Source: Erwinia sp. E_sp_B01_1 (GTDB taxonomy: Bacteria; Pseudomonadota; Gammaproteobacteria; Enterobacterales; Enterobacteriaceae). Taken from it: a DNA stretch of 64,000 nucleotides. The stretch lies in the NCBI RefSeq assembly GCF_036865545.1, contig NZ_CP142208.1:1240001-1304000 (forward strand), given 5' to 3'. The first letter of the stretch is position 1. Every line of letters begins with the position of its first letter. Shown here piece by piece: positions 1-10,060 of this stretch. A model generated the notes under the pieces. It was not told the DNA's origin and did no database searches. It worked only from the letters and a program-made list of their open reading frames with translations. Both the position numbers and the translations under genes were made by a program.

Positions 1-1272
1 AATGGCAGGCTTCAGGTCACCAAAAGCAATATCAGCAAGGCGAATGTCTGCCCCTACTACGGGCGCGAGATTCCTAATGCTGAAGCGCTGGGGCTGGACC
101 CGGACAAGATTTACCGGCTCTGGCGTCACCCTGATGAACTGAAGAAAGCCGCATCAACCTTCAACAATATTCCCGTTCTCTGTATCCATACCCCTGACTT
201 CCCTGGTGACCCGCCTCGAGAATACCGCGTAGGAACGACGCACTCTGGCTGTGATTTTGATGGCACCTATCTCAGTAACGGCCTGTCCGTTTGGGATAAC
301 TCTGCCATCGCAGGTATTGAGACAGAAGAGCAAAAAGAATTGTCGTCCTCGTACCAGTACAGGGCTGACATGACTTCCGGCACCACGCCTGATGACGAAG
401 AGTTTGACGGCATCATGCGTGACATTGTCGGGAACCACGTTGCACTGGTCGAAACTGGCCGCGCAGGTAGCGACGTATTGGTCGCTGATTCTCTCCCACT
501 GGAGCTTAAATACATGAAGTTAGACCGCAAAGGCGTCGCCATCCGTGCCGCGCTGGGAGCGTTTCTGAAGCCGCGCCTGGCTCAGGATGCTGCACCCAAA
601 GACCTCACCGCCATTCTGAATTCGCATAAGTCAGCAAAAGCGATCGCTCAGGCCGTGGCTAACAAATACAAAACCCGCCTGGCTGCCGATATGGAGCTGG
701 AGCCAGAAGAGTTGGTAGAGATTATCGAAGCCTCCTCCGAAGGTGTTGAGCCTGAAGAAGAGCCGAAAGTGGCCGGTGATGACGACAACGAGTCGATCAT
801 CTCTCTGCTGCGTGAAGCTGGCATGCCTGAAGAAGTGATCGCCAAAATCTCTGCCGCTCTGTCTCCGGCTGTTGCTGAAGATGAAGACAAAGACGACGAC
901 AAGAAAGATGACGATAAGAAGGATGAGAAGGTTTCTAAAACCGCTATGGACTCCGCTATCCGTCTGGCTTCTGACAGCGCTACCCGTAAGGCCGCTGAAA
1001 ACTTCCGCGCTGTGCGTGAAGCTGAGCAGGCTGTGCGCCCACTGATTGGCGATGTGATCGCTATGGACTCCGCTGAAGACGTCTACCGCACTGCACTTGA
1101 GCAGGCTGAGGTGGATATCACTGGCGTTCACGCATCTGCATTCCCTGCAATGGTGCGTATGGCTATCAGCCAGAAAGAAAACAAACGTCCTGTCATTGCT
1201 CAGGATTCCGCTTCCGCTGACGAGTTCGAGAAGGCTTTCCCGACCGCTGGCAAACTGAAACGAGGTTTCTAA
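1..1272 (+). CDS. DUF2213 phage prohead protease-like protein (5' end outside window)
   Basis: The frame is already open at base 1, so the true start lies to the left. Residues encoded from base 1 (N-G-R-L-Q-V-T-K, later [20 protein letters not shown]) fit the N-terminal domain of DUF2213 proteins, which sit just before capsid genes in myoviruses and are thought to act as prohead protease or scaffold. The C-terminal half is very acidic and Lys-rich (an [19 protein letters not shown] stretch near 885-930), typical of a scaffold. Function is by family and position only; no catalytic residues were assigned. Confidence 0.85.
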   Translation, partial: NGRLQVTKSNISKANVCPYYGREIPNAEALGLDPDKIYRLWRHPDELKKAASTFNNIPVLCIHTPDFPGDPPREYRVGTTHSGCDFDGTYLSNGLSVWDNSAIAGIETEEQKELSSSYQYRADMTSGTTPDDEEFDGIMRDIVGNHVALVETGRAGSDVLVADSLPLELKYMKLDRKGVAIRAALGAFLKPRLAQDAAPKDLTAILNSHKSAKAIAQAVANKYKTRLAADMELEPEELVEIIEASSEGVEPEEEPKVAGDDDNESIISLLREAGMPEEVIAKISAALSPAVAEDEDKDDDKKDDDKKDEKVSKTAMDSAIRLASDSATRKAAENFRAVREAEQAVRPLIGDVIAMDSAEDVYRTALEQAEVDITGVHASAFPAMVRMAISQKENKRPVIAQDSASADEFEKAFPTAGKLKRGF

Positions 1273-1273
1273 C

Positions 1274-1756
1274 ATGGCAGGTTTTCAGAGTGTAATTAAC
1301 CAGTACCCAGCTCCGGGCATTGAAGGTGGCTTTGCCAGCACCAACCCACACGCAACTTTCCTGGCTGGCGAAGCGGCCCTGGTGTCAGGCACTAATGGCC
1401 TGACGATTGGACGCTTTGCGTGGGCAGTTGATGGCGTGGCTACTAATGCCGGAACCGGCGCTCCTTCTGGCTTCGTGCATCGTGATGGTCAGGCGATTAT
1501 CACAACATGGCTGGGCAGCGATTCCAACGTTATTCAGTCTGGCCGCGAAGTAACCCTGATGGTTGCGGGAGACTTCTGGGCGCGTACTTCTACCGCAGCC
1601 ACTCTCGGGCAGAAGATCTTCGCATCACTGACTACCGGTCAGGTTCAGACAGGCGCTGCTGGCGCAACTATTGCCGGCTTTGCCGAAACCGAATTTGTCG
1701 CAGGTAGCGTCGCAGCAGCGGGCGAACTTGTGAAAATCAGCACCTGGAGCAAGTAA
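1274..1756 (+). CDS. Phage structural cement (Gp24-like) protein
   Basis: 160 residues, starting one base after the DUF2213 stop. The opening [22 protein letters not shown] and the central [24 protein letters not shown] segment resemble the structural cement/decoration proteins found between the protease/scaffold and the major capsid gene in this phage type. It probably decorates and stabilises the capsid. The stop overlaps the next ATG, so the capsid gene is translationally coupled. Assignment rests on recall of the family plus position. Confidence 0.7.
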   Translation: MAGFQSVINQYPAPGIEGGFASTNPHATFLAGEAALVSGTNGLTIGRFAWAVDGVATNAGTGAPSGFVHRDGQAIITTWLGSDSNVIQSGREVTLMVAGDFWARTSTAATLGQKIFASLTTGQVQTGAAGATIAGFAETEFVAGSVAAAGELVKISTWSK

Positions 1757-2796
1757 TGAACGAATTTCAAAAGCACTACGCCGCCGCAAGCGGTAAATAC
1801 GGCATCGTGTTGCGCGGTGCTGAAAAGGCTCAGTACCTGAAGCCTGAGTTTGCAGATAACTTCGCTCTGGCGATGGATGCGCAACCCACCATGGTTACTA
1901 CCGGCAGCTCCGGCATCCCGGCATACTTCACCAACTACGTTGACCCAGAGCTGATCCGCGTACTGGTAACCCCGATGAAAGCAGCAGAAATCATTGGTGA
2001 AGTTAAGAAAGGCGACTGGACCACGCTTACTGCGCAGTTCCCTATCGTGGAATCTGCAGGTGAAACCAGCTCCTACGGCGACTACAACAACAACGGCATG
2101 ACCGCAGCGAACGTTAACTGGGTGCCGCGTCAGTCTTACCACTACCAGACCCACACCCGCTGGGGTGAGCGTGAGCTGGATATGTATGGCGCAGCGCGTA
2201 TCGGTTACGCCGCAGAACTGAATGTTGCTTCTGCTCTGGTGCTGAATAAGTTCCAGAACAAATCCTACTTCTACGGCATTGCTGGACTACAAAACTTTGG
2301 CCTGCTGAATGACCCGAGCCTCCCGGCCTCGATCACCCCCGGCGCAACCGGAACTGGCAGCGCTCTGACCTGGGCTACCAAAGATGGTCAGGCTGTTTAT
2401 GACGATATCCTGAAGTTGTTCGGTCAACTGGTTTCACAGACCAAAGGCCTGCTGGATATGAGCACGCCAATGACGCTGGCTATGTCCCCAGCTATGTCAG
2501 TAAATCTGGCTAAGACGAACATGTACAACGTGAACGTCTCTGACCTGCTGAAGAAAAACTTCCCGAACCTGAAAATTGAGACTGCCATTGAGTACTCAAC
2601 AACAGCCGGTGAGATTGTTCAGCTGATCGCCGATCGCCTGGGTGAGCAGGACACAGCATACGCCGCCTTCACTGAGAAGATGCGTGCGCACGCAGTGGTG
2701 ACTGAAGAGTCATCCTGGAAACAGAAAAAGTCTGGCGGCACCTGGGGTGCAATCATTCGTCAACCGCTCGCTATCGCGACAATGCTGGGAGTCTGA
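1756..2796 (+). CDS. Major capsid protein, DUF2184 family
   Basis: 346 residues. The body ([21 protein letters not shown], then a [16 protein letters not shown] strand and a [11 protein letters not shown] motif) is characteristic of DUF2184 proteins, which form the HK97-fold shell in these tailed phages. Position between cement protein and connector genes agrees. It overlaps the preceding stop by one base. Length is normal and no disruption was seen. Confidence 0.85.
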   Translation: MNEFQKHYAAASGKYGIVLRGAEKAQYLKPEFADNFALAMDAQPTMVTTGSSGIPAYFTNYVDPELIRVLVTPMKAAEIIGEVKKGDWTTLTAQFPIVESAGETSSYGDYNNNGMTAANVNWVPRQSYHYQTHTRWGERELDMYGAARIGYAAELNVASALVLNKFQNKSYFYGIAGLQNFGLLNDPSLPASITPGATGTGSALTWATKDGQAVYDDILKLFGQLVSQTKGLLDMSTPMTLAMSPAMSVNLAKTNMYNVNVSDLLKKNFPNLKIETAIEYSTTAGEIVQLIADRLGEQDTAYAAFTEKMRAHAVVTEESSWKQKKSGGTWGAIIRQPLAIATMLGV

Positions 2797-2798
2797 TT

Positions 2799-3125
2799 AT
2801 GTCTGAAGTCGTAACTGTAGGTTGCAAGCTGCCTAACGGCCTGCTGCTGGAACAGGACGGTTATACCGTCCAGCTTAACGGCGCGAACGCCTCAAATCTG
2901 GTTGGCGGCTACGGCCTCACCGAGAACGTTGATAAAGCCGCTTTTGATAAGTGGATTAAAACTCACGGCGACCAGGCTTACGTAAAAAACGAACTGGTAT
3001 TCGCTCAGGCCAAGACCAACAGCGCCGAATCCAAGGCGAAAGAAAACGCAGACGTGAAGTCTGGCCTTGAGGGGTTACCTCAAGATAAACCAGCACCTGG
3101 CATCGAGAAATCTGACGGGAAATAA
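2799..3125 (+). CDS. Small phage protein of unknown function, between capsid and connector genes
   Basis: 108 residues, two bases after the capsid stop. The N-terminus ([21 protein letters not shown]) has an SH3-like or beta-barrel flavour, and the C-terminal third is Lys/Glu-rich and probably disordered. Proteins of this size at this place are common in related prophages, but I do not recognise a named family. A head accessory or connector role is inferred from position. Confidence 0.7.
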   Translation: MSEVVTVGCKLPNGLLLEQDGYTVQLNGANASNLVGGYGLTENVDKAAFDKWIKTHGDQAYVKNELVFAQAKTNSAESKAKENADVKSGLEGLPQDKPAPGIEKSDGK

Positions 3126-3127
3126 AG

Positions 3128-3571
3128 ATGGCTATCGTGACCTTTGATATTGCCGCATTCCGCGAGCGTTACCCGGAATTCAACACGGTAAGTGACTCGT
3201 TGCTGAATGCGTACTTCGTCGAGGCAACGGTCTATCTGAATAACACCGATACCAGCCCGGTCAGCGATGTTGCTGTAAGGGCGGTATATCTCAACATGCT
3301 GGTTGCTCACCTTGCCGCAATGAATAGCGGCGTAGGCGGTCAGGCGGCATCAGGGTTAGTTGGGCGGGTAACAAGCGCATCGGAAGGTTCGGTATCTGTG
3401 TCGGTAGATGCCGGGCCATCAAGCGCATCGTCATGGTGGTATATGCAAACGCCATACGGTGCTGCTTACTGGCAGGCCACGCTGCCATATCGTTCTGCAC
3501 GTTACCTGCCCGGTGGCTCGCCATCAATGTATCCATATCATTACAACCGCAGAACTTATTACCGGAGGTAG
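3128..3571 (+). CDS. DUF4054 head-tail connector protein
   Basis: 147 residues. The opening [17 protein letters not shown], a helical [13 protein letters not shown] segment, and a glycine-rich middle followed by [15 protein letters not shown] are the signature of DUF4054 proteins, the adaptor-type connectors of myo- and siphoviruses. The gene starts two bases after the upstream stop, in the run of connector genes expected between capsid and tail tube. Confidence 0.85.
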   Translation: MAIVTFDIAAFRERYPEFNTVSDSLLNAYFVEATVYLNNTDTSPVSDVAVRAVYLNMLVAHLAAMNSGVGGQAASGLVGRVTSASEGSVSVSVDAGPSSASSWWYMQTPYGAAYWQATLPYRSARYLPGGSPSMYPYHYNRRTYYRR

Positions 3572-3573
3572 CC

Positions 3574-4026
3574 ATGGCAACATTTAGCGGTGGCGACGCT
3601 CTGGAGCAAAAGCTCGCGGAGTTAGCGGCAAGTCTTGGCGAAGGTAAGACGTTACGTGTTGGCTTCCTCGAAGGTGCGACGTATCCTGATGGCACTTCGG
3701 TGCCTATGGTTGCTGCAGCGAACGAGTTTGGCGACCCGGGAATGAACAGGCCACCACGGCCATTCTTCCGCAACATGATCGCCGAGAAGTCACCAGAATG
3801 GTCGGATGACATTGGCAAGATTGCGCTGGCGGTTAATTACGATGCCACCACGCTTTTTTCGCTGATGGGTGAGCGCATCAAAGATCAGCTCCAAGGCTCA
3901 ATCCGCGAATTCTCTGATCCGGCACTTGCGCCATCCACAATAGCGAGAAAGGGCTTTTCCAAGCCTCTGATTGAAACGTCTCACATGCTGAATTCAGTCG
4001 ATTATGACGTTAAGGACGGCGTATGA
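3574..4026 (+). CDS. Phage head-tail joining / minor tail (HK97 gp10-like) protein
   Basis: 150 residues from ATG 3574, chosen over upstream ATGs because a strong GGAGG lies 5 bases before it and the longer form would overlap DUF4054 heavily. Residues such as RVGFLEGATYPDGTSVPMVAAANEFG and the PPRPFFRNM motif are typical of tail-completion proteins that bind the neck. The stop overlaps the next start (ATGA). Function is by motif resemblance. Confidence 0.7.
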   Translation: MATFSGGDALEQKLAELAASLGEGKTLRVGFLEGATYPDGTSVPMVAAANEFGDPGMNRPPRPFFRNMIAEKSPEWSDDIGKIALAVNYDATTLFSLMGERIKDQLQGSIREFSDPALAPSTIARKGFSKPLIETSHMLNSVDYDVKDGV

Positions 4027-4397
4027 ATCTACATGGAATCGTGCGCCGCGCTATCAACACCGTAAACCCTGACATACCAGGTCAGATGCTGGTGAGTCTC
4101 GGGACATACATCACTGACGCAGCAGGTCACAGGGTGCCCGTATACAGCGAGCCTCAGAGCGTCACAATTCAACTCCAACCGCTTAGCTACACCGATCTAC
4201 AGAAGATTGACGGACTAAACCTGCAGGGCATCCTGAAGGCGGCATACGTCAATGGTAACTTTGAAGGCGTGAACCGGCTGAAAGGAAAGGGTGGTGACAA
4301 ATTGGTAGTGAATGGCGAAACATGGCTAATCACTCAGCCGCTGGAAGAATGGCCTGACTGGTGCAAGTTTGTGGTGACGTTGCAGGTGACGACATGA
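4023..4397 (+). CDS. Phage neck/tail connector protein of unknown function
   Basis: 124 residues, start and stop both in ATGA overlaps with neighbours, so it belongs to a tightly coupled connector block. It has a beta-rich sequence (TIQLQPLSYTDLQKIDGLNLQ, GDKLVVNGETWLITQP) of the stopper/head-closure type. I do not recognise a named domain. The role in joining head and tail is inferred from the gene order. Confidence 0.65.
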   Translation: MNLHGIVRRAINTVNPDIPGQMLVSLGTYITDAAGHRVPVYSEPQSVTIQLQPLSYTDLQKIDGLNLQGILKAAYVNGNFEGVNRLKGKGGDKLVVNGETWLITQPLEEWPDWCKFVVTLQVTT

Positions 4398-4933
4398 CAG
4401 CGACTATCAGCATTAGACAGGATGACCTGACAACCGCCTTGCGCGGTTTTTTATTGTCCCTGGTTGATACAGAGATTTTCCTTGCTCAGGAGAACCTGGT
4501 GCCGATGCCGGTTGGTGACTTCATCACAATGACACCAATGAATTCGACCGGGCTATCAACAAACCGAGTTTCTTACGCTGACACGGGCGCTGGGCTTGGG
4601 AGTGAGTTGACGCAGCGAAGTAACCAGTGGAGATGCCAGCTTGATTTCTACGGCTCGTCAGCGCAGGAGTTCGCGCAGATTGCGGCCACCATGATCCGCT
4701 CTGAGTATGCCGGGGAATGGTTCAGGCAAAACAACTCGCCACTTCGCCCGCTCTACGCTGGCGACCCACACCAGACCACGATGATTAACGCTGAAGCTCA
4801 GTACGAGAATCGGTGGACGCTGGATTTCAACGCTCAATATAACGCTGTGATTGCCACACCACTGGCATTCATGGATGGAATAACTGTAGGCATCATCGCC
4901 GCAGACTTAAAATACCCACCGGAGAGTGCATAA
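4394..4933 (+). CDS. Phage neck terminator protein, LIC_12616 family
   Basis: 179 residues from ATG 4394, which overlaps the previous stop (ATGA); an upstream ATG at 4361 would give an unneeded 33-base overlap. FITMTPMNSTGLSTNRVSY and the later QLDFYGSSAQEFAQIAATMIRSEYA fit the LIC_12616 neck terminator family that caps the tail tube next to the head. It directly precedes the sheath gene, as expected. A terminator-like hairpin lies inside the first codons (4432-4452). Confidence 0.75.
   Translation: MTATISIRQDDLTTALRGFLLSLVDTEIFLAQENLVPMPVGDFITMTPMNSTGLSTNRVSYADTGAGLGSELTQRSNQWRCQLDFYGSSAQEFAQIAATMIRSEYAGEWFRQNNSPLRPLYAGDPHQTTMINAEAQYENRWTLDFNAQYNAVIATPLAFMDGITVGIIAADLKYPPESA
4432..4452 (+). 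terminator. Terminator-like hairpin inside the neck-terminator gene
   Basis: AACCGC at 4432-4437 pairs with GCGGTT at 4443-4448 across a five-base loop, and the strand continues as a T run to 4452. It lies about 13 codons into a coding gene, so it may be a chance hairpin or an attenuator read through during late transcription. Confidence 0.35.
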
Positions 4934-6412
4934 ATGGCAATCCCATTGCGCAAAGATATCCAGATTAATCCCGGCGTACTACCTGCTGGCGGTTCTGCGC
5001 TGGATTTGAACGGCCTTATTCTTACTGACAGCAGCTATGCACCGGTAGGTGGGGTTGTGTCATTTTCATCTGATGATGACGTTGCTTTGTACTTCGGCAG
5101 TGCATCAAATGAATACAGCATGGCTGAAATCTATTTTCAGGGCTATGACAACTCAACCAAAACGCCTGGCGCATTGTTGTTCTCGCGATATAACCCTGAA
5201 GCAGTTGGAGCATGGTTGCGGTCTGGTTCAATGAACGCAGTTAGTCTTGACCAACTGAAGCTGCTGAGTGGCGTAATTACGCTGTCAGTTGATGGCGAAG
5301 AGGTCACCTCTACCAACATTAACCTGAGCACGGCAACAAGCTTTGCGCAGGCTGCACAACTGATCCAAACCGGCGTTGGCGATGATGTTGAAGTGGAATA
5401 TGACACCACTCAGAAAGCATTCATCTTCACATCGGCTACTACGGGCGCAGAAAGCACGATCACCTACGCTACCGGCACGCTTGCTGATGGCCTGAAGTTG
5501 ACAGCAGCTACAGGCGCAATCCTTTCACAAGGCGCAGCACCTGCAGTTGTGACCGATTCAATGCGACTGGTGCTCGATGGCTCACAAAACTGGGCGTTGT
5601 TTACCACTTCCTTCACCCCAAGTGAGTCTCAAGCTCTGGCCTTCTCAGCCTGGGTGAGCGGTCAAAACTATCGTTTTGGTTATGTGCCATTCACCATGGA
5701 AGGCGCTGCGCTGGTAAGCGGGTCCACGGAAACGCTGAGCTACAAAATCATCTCAGTTAATGACTATGCCAATGTTTGCCCGGTGTACGGCTCTCAGAGT
5801 CATGCGGCGGCGGCACTTGGTTATGCAGCTTCACTCGACTTTGACCGCCAGGAAGGCCGCGTAACCTTCAAGTTCCGCTCCCTGTCCGGCCTATTGCCAA
5901 CCGTGACGTCATCAGCTGACTACGATGCCCTGATTGCAAATGGGTACAACTTCTACGGCGCATACACGGCAAACAACTACGACACCCGCTACTGGGCTGA
6001 TGGCACTGTTACCGGAGACTTTAAATGGCTGGACACCTTCTGCTTCCAGATTTGGCTGAATGCCAACCTGATGCAGGATGCGATCGAACTGTTCAAGGCC
6101 AACCGATCGCTGCCATATAACACCCGTGGTGATGCGGCCATTGAAGCCTCCTTTGTCGACACTATCAACCAGGGTATTACCTTCGGCGGGATTCGAACCG
6201 GCATTGACCTGTCCAGCGCGCAGATTTCTGAAATCAATAACGCCGTTGGTTTGCAGGTAGGCGCGTCGATCGTTGCCAAGGGCTGGTATTTGTATCTGCC
6301 AAAAGCCACGCCTGAACAGCGTGCAGCGCGTACCCGGCCTGGCTGCTCTTTCTATTACACGGATGGCGGTAGCGTTCAGAAAATTACCCTTGCCAGCATC
6401 GAGGTTCAATAA
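4934..6412 (+). CDS. Contractile tail sheath protein, DUF3383 family
   Basis: 492 residues beginning MAIPLRKDIQINPGVLPAGGSA, with GGVVSFSSDDDVALYFGSASNEY and a C-terminal GCSFYYTDGGSVQKITLASIEV; these are hallmarks of DUF3383 sheath proteins. This gene makes the phage a myovirus. The sheath surrounds the tail tube and contracts on infection. The stop overlaps the tube gene start by one base, as is common for sheath/tube pairs. Confidence 0.9.
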   Translation: MAIPLRKDIQINPGVLPAGGSALDLNGLILTDSSYAPVGGVVSFSSDDDVALYFGSASNEYSMAEIYFQGYDNSTKTPGALLFSRYNPEAVGAWLRSGSMNAVSLDQLKLLSGVITLSVDGEEVTSTNINLSTATSFAQAAQLIQTGVGDDVEVEYDTTQKAFIFTSATTGAESTITYATGTLADGLKLTAATGAILSQGAAPAVVTDSMRLVLDGSQNWALFTTSFTPSESQALAFSAWVSGQNYRFGYVPFTMEGAALVSGSTETLSYKIISVNDYANVCPVYGSQSHAAAALGYAASLDFDRQEGRVTFKFRSLSGLLPTVTSSADYDALIANGYNFYGAYTANNYDTRYWADGTVTGDFKWLDTFCFQIWLNANLMQDAIELFKANRSLPYNTRGDAAIEASFVDTINQGITFGGIRTGIDLSSAQISEINNAVGLQVGASIVAKGWYLYLPKATPEQRAARTRPGCSFYYTDGGSVQKITLASIEVQ

Positions 6413-6855
6413 TGGCTAATAACACGATTACGAGCGCAGATTCTATCTTTGCGCTGACAGTGACCAACCTCTTTACCAGCGCCCAAACGCTGGAAGGTTA
6501 TGCCGCTGACGCCATGTTTGCACTGGGTGACACTGAGCTTGCACAGTCGGTACGTGGTGCAGACGGCAAGCTCTCTGCTGGTTTCGTATTTGGAGAGTAC
6601 CTGCAGACGGTAACTATTATGCCGGACAGCCCTTCGCGGGAAATCTTCGAAACATGGCAACTTACCTCAGTGACGTCGAAAGCCGTGTTCCGCTGCAATG
6701 CCACGATCATCCTCCCGGCAATTAGCCGCAAGTTCACGCTGACTAATGGCGTTCTGCAGCGCGTTAAGGCTATGCCCGATGCACAGCGTGTCCTGCAGGC
6801 AATGACGTACCAGATCAACTGGGAAAACGTCATCGGTGAAGCTTACAATGCATAA
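6412..6855 (+). CDS. Phage tail tube protein
   Basis: 147 residues coupled to the sheath gene by a one-base overlap. The beta-rich sequence (SADSIFALTVTNLFTSAQTLEGY, EYLQTVTIMPDSPSREIFETW) and its place between sheath and tail chaperone identify it as the tube subunit through which DNA passes. No disruption. Confidence 0.8.
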   Translation: MANNTITSADSIFALTVTNLFTSAQTLEGYAADAMFALGDTELAQSVRGADGKLSAGFVFGEYLQTVTIMPDSPSREIFETWQLTSVTSKAVFRCNATIILPAISRKFTLTNGVLQRVKAMPDAQRVLQAMTYQINWENVIGEAYNA

Positions 6856-6863
6856 GGTCTGAT

Positions 6864-7268
6864 ATGGCTCGCAAAGAGATTTTCTATACGGCTGAGAAGT
6901 GTGGCCGCGATACCGGAAAGGTTTTTTACATCAAAGAAATGTCCGCCTCAGCTGCTGAGTGGTGGGCAATCCGCGCTGGTCTGGCTATGGCAAAGAATGG
7001 CGTAAGCCTGCCAGATAACTTTTCAGAGATGGGTATGGCAGGGATGGCAAAGGTAGGGCTGGAGATGGTTGCGAAAATCCCACCCGAAGATGCCCGGCCA
7101 CTCCTCGAAGAACTCATGAAATGTGTTCAGGCTGTGCCGGACCCTTCCAATAAGTCGATTATCCGCAACCTCATTGAAGACGACACAGAAGAGGTGATCA
7201 CCCGCCTCAAACTGCGCGGCGAAGTGTTTAAGTTGCATGTTGATTTTTTCACAGCCGTCGCAGGTTAG
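6864..7268 (+). CDS. Tail assembly chaperone (short, G-like product)
   Basis: 134 residues (MARKEIFYTAEKCGRDTGKVFYIKEM). It is the normal chaperone found between tube and tape measure, which holds the tape measure during tail assembly. The region LLEELMKCVQAVPDP is helical as in the family. Close to its stop it carries a perfect -1 slippery heptamer at 7244-7250, which would join it to the next small frame and give a longer G-GT-type product of 205 residues. Confidence 0.8.
   Translation: MARKEIFYTAEKCGRDTGKVFYIKEMSASAAEWWAIRAGLAMAKNGVSLPDNFSEMGMAGMAKVGLEMVAKIPPEDARPLLEELMKCVQAVPDPSNKSIIRNLIEDDTEEVITRLKLRGEVFKLHVDFFTAVAG
7244..7250 (+). promoter_or_regulatory. Programmed -1 ribosomal frameshift site (T TTT TTC)
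   Basis: The heptamer TTTTTTC is phased X XXY YYZ in the chaperone frame (GAT TTT TTC). A -1 slip continues at CAC 7250 and stays open to the stop at 7478-7480. This is the expected place for the tail-chaperone frameshift known from lambda G/GT and P2 E/E'. Confidence 0.8.
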
Positions 7269-7282
7269 ATATCCCGCCAACC

Positions 7283-7480
7283 ATGGGGGGCACTGTCGTT
7301 GGCCTGGTAAATTATGAAAACGTCCCAACCACCATCGCCACGATAGTCTCTTCAAAGCTTGCGACCCTCTACGAGCTGGACACTGTGTACGGTACAGAGG
7401 ATTTGTGGCGACTGCTTGAAATCAACACGGTCGACAATTACAACCAAATGGTCATCAACAGGGCGCAGGAGAATGGCTGA
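7283..7480 (+). CDS. C-terminal extension of tail assembly chaperone (T part of G-T)
   Basis: Read alone from ATG 7283 it has 65 residues, but the frame is open back to the slippery site at 7250, so it is best read as the frameshifted extension of the chaperone (76 residues after the slip). LYELDTVYGTEDLWRLLEIN matches the usual T-domain pattern. It overlaps the tape measure start (TGATG). Independent translation from 7283 is possible but has no clear ribosome binding site. Confidence 0.75.
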   Translation: MGGTVVGLVNYENVPTTIATIVSSKLATLYELDTVYGTEDLWRLLEINTVDNYNQMVINRAQENG

Positions 7481-9255
7481 TGCCAACGATTATTGATTCA
7501 CTGGTCGTCACTCTTGGCCTTGACCCTTCTGGCTTCAAAAAGGGCCAGAGTGAAGTTAAAGATGGCCTGGTAAACACAAGAAAGAACGCTGAACAGACCG
7601 CGAAAGACATGGAGGCCGCAGGTAAAAGAGCGGCCTCTTTCTTTGGGTCAATTCGTACAGAATTACTTGCACTCGTAGGTGTGACACTTTCAGCGCAGGG
7701 CATTAAGACTTTCATCACAAGCATGACGTCAGACCTGATGCGATTGGGCATCGAGTCTAAAGCGCTGGATATCTCGGCCAAATCTCTGGATGGCTGGGAG
7801 CGTGCAGCTTCGGCTGCCGGATCAAGTGCCGAGAAAATGTCTGGCACACTGGCAGGCTTTCAAAAGGTTCTTACCAGCATTCGCACCGGCGGCGGGCAGG
7901 ATGACCCGCTGTTTGGCGCGCTGGCTTCTTTCGGTGGAGCTACCGGGGCAAACTTCGATTATCAGAATGATAACTCTGAAGCCATCATGCGCAAGATTGG
8001 CGCTAACTGGGGCAAACTAAGCAAAGATGCGCAGCGCCGCTTTGGCGGAATGTTCGGCTTTGACAATGCAACTCAGCAGGGGCTGTCTGACGGCTCGCTT
8101 GTTCGCGATGCGGATCGCTTTGCCAAGATATCCAGGGCGACTGATGATGCCACTAAAAAGGCATTAGAGTTTAATCGCCGCCTGGAAGAGATGAAGCAAA
8201 ACTTCTCTGCTGCTGCTCAGGTGCTGTATGAGGCGCTGATCCCGTATGTAGAAAAGCTTATCCCCCTCATTGAGAAATTTGGCATCTGGATTTCCACTCA
8301 CGGGCCAGAAATAGAGAAGTTCTTCTCTGAAACTGCTGATGAAATCGGGAAGGTTACTGACGCTGTAGGCGGCTTAGAGAACGCGCTGAAGCTACTGCTC
8401 GTTTTCGTTGCCGGTAAATGGCTGCTTGGGATGAGTAGCTCTATTGGAGGCGTGCGTGGGTCGTTACTGGCATTGGGCCGTATAAGCCTCATTGCCGGGC
8501 TGGTCGAGCTTCAGAAGTATGCCGCCACGCTTGAGAAGAAATATGCATGGCTGACCGACAATCCTGCGACAAACTTTCTTAACAGTGGTGCTGGAACTGA
8601 AACAACAACCGAGTGGGGTAAAAAACTCCATGACTGGGTGTTTGATAAGACCGGCATTGAATTACCCCGAGGCGATGGTTACAAAACTGCACCGCGCGGT
8701 ATTCGCAACAACAACCCCGGAAACCTGAATTTCGCCGGCCAGGCTGGGGCAACTAAGGAAGGCGGGGAGAATGGACGCTTCGCCGTGTTTGGATCAATGC
8801 AGGAGGGTGTAGCAGCTCTTTATCGACAGCTGCAACTTTACTTCAAGCGAGGCATGAATACGCTTTCGTCCATCGTTAAAACCTATGCTCCTGCGGGCGA
8901 TAACAACAACGTCAGTGCTTATGTCGCTGCGCTTTCTAAGGCTACAGGAAAAGGTGCTGATGAGGCGCTAGATCCGAATGACATGAGCACAATCTCTCGC
9001 ATGATGAAGGGGATCGTCGACCACGAGAACGGAGCAGGCTATATCAGCTCTTCAGATATCATGGGTGGCATCCAGCTTGGTTCCAAATCAACTGCCATGC
9101 GCAATTCACCGGCAGGTGGTAACCAGACTTCAATCAGCATCGGTGAAGTGAACATGCAGACGTCAGCAGGCAATGCTAATGCTCTTGGCAACGACCTGAT
9201 GAGGAACGTACAGCGAAACCGCCTGGTAACGCCAATGACGACAGGGCAGGGTTGA
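7480..9255 (+). CDS. Tail tape measure protein with C-terminal lysozyme-like domain
   Basis: 591 residues, overlapping the preceding stop by one base. The N-terminal 150 residues are alpha-helical (LDPSGFKKGQSEVKDGLVNTRKNAEQ), followed by hydrophobic segments near residues 305-330 that may insert in the membrane. About residue 405 onward (GIRNNNPGNLNFAGQ, later FGSMQEGVAALYRQL) is a muramidase/transglycosylase-like domain common in short tape measures. It sets tail length and probably helps cell-wall passage. Confidence 0.8.
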   Translation: MPTIIDSLVVTLGLDPSGFKKGQSEVKDGLVNTRKNAEQTAKDMEAAGKRAASFFGSIRTELLALVGVTLSAQGIKTFITSMTSDLMRLGIESKALDISAKSLDGWERAASAAGSSAEKMSGTLAGFQKVLTSIRTGGGQDDPLFGALASFGGATGANFDYQNDNSEAIMRKIGANWGKLSKDAQRRFGGMFGFDNATQQGLSDGSLVRDADRFAKISRATDDATKKALEFNRRLEEMKQNFSAAAQVLYEALIPYVEKLIPLIEKFGIWISTHGPEIEKFFSETADEIGKVTDAVGGLENALKLLLVFVAGKWLLGMSSSIGGVRGSLLALGRISLIAGLVELQKYAATLEKKYAWLTDNPATNFLNSGAGTETTTEWGKKLHDWVFDKTGIELPRGDGYKTAPRGIRNNNPGNLNFAGQAGATKEGGENGRFAVFGSMQEGVAALYRQLQLYFKRGMNTLSSIVKTYAPAGDNNNVSAYVAALSKATGKGADEALDPNDMSTISRMMKGIVDHENGAGYISSSDIMGGIQLGSKSTAMRNSPAGGNQTSISIGEVNMQTSAGNANALGNDLMRNVQRNRLVTPMTTGQG

Positions 9256-9256
9256 T

Positions 9257-10060
9257 ATGGCCTTTTCACTGAATGAAACAACGCTACTGAGCGCAATAAG
9301 CAGTGGCAATATTTTCTCAATCATCAACAGCACACTCTCCCCCGGCTATGGCATCTACCTTAAGTCAGGCGCAAAGGCGCTGGCCCCTACCTCAGTTCTC
9401 GGAATCGAGTATGGTGCTGATGCTTCGGTAGTGTCGGCCCCCATAGAAAAAGGCTCTTACACCTCGTTCAATAAGGTGAAGCGCCCCCCGGTAATCAGGG
9501 TGCTATTTACGCTTGAGGGCTGGACGGGATTTAGCGGCAGCATTCCCAACCTGACAAACTTTACTCTGACAAGTAGGTCAGACATGTTGGCTGCACTGGA
9601 TGCCATGGTAGAAAGCGCCGATAAATACGATATCGAAACGCCTGACACCACTTACGAAGATTATGACCTGGTACGATATAACTACCGAACATCCGACCGA
9701 GATGTAACGCTGCTTACTGTTGAGGCTATCTTTCAGGCCATCCTTGAAGAAGCTGAGGTGACATTGACCAGTACAACGGCCAACGACAACACGACTACCA
9801 ATGCAACCAGCAAGGCATCCAGCGCTGTCACTGAGAAGGCCAATTCCACCGCGACCAACTCGACACTTGATGATGTGAAAGGTGCCTTAACCGGCCTGAA
9901 GAGCACGCTATCAAGCGCAGCCACAACAGTCGCCACATCGGTATCATCGACTGTTAGTAGCGCCACATCTGGTGTCACCAGTGCAATTAACGGCGCGGCC
10001 ACGTCAGCCATTAATAACCTGTCAACATCCGTCAGCGAACTGGTAGCGGGGCTTTCCTGA
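9257..10060 (+). CDS. Phage baseplate/tail protein of unknown family
   Basis: 267 residues. The first 155 are a folded domain ([54 protein letters not shown]) found after the tape measure in DUF3383-type prophages. The last 110 are Ser/Thr/Ala repeats ([17 protein letters not shown]), a probably unstructured or fibrous tail. A distal-tail or hub-collar role is inferred from position. Confidence 0.65.
   Translation: MAFSLNETTLLSAISSGNIFSIINSTLSPGYGIYLKSGAKALAPTSVLGIEYGADASVVSAPIEKGSYTSFNKVKRPPVIRVLFTLEGWTGFSGSIPNLTNFTLTSRSDMLAALDAMVESADKYDIETPDTTYEDYDLVRYNYRTSDRDVTLLTVEAIFQAILEEAEVTLTSTTANDNTTTNATSKASSAVTEKANSTATNSTLDDVKGALTGLKSTLSSAATTVATSVSSTVSSATSGVTSAINGAATSAINNLSTSVSELVAGLS

Noticed and set aside
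631..1275. Long minus-strand frame of 214 codons opposite the DUF2213 gene
   Set aside because: It mirrors the acidic repeats of the coding strand and has no motif or ribosome binding site; a shadow of the real gene.
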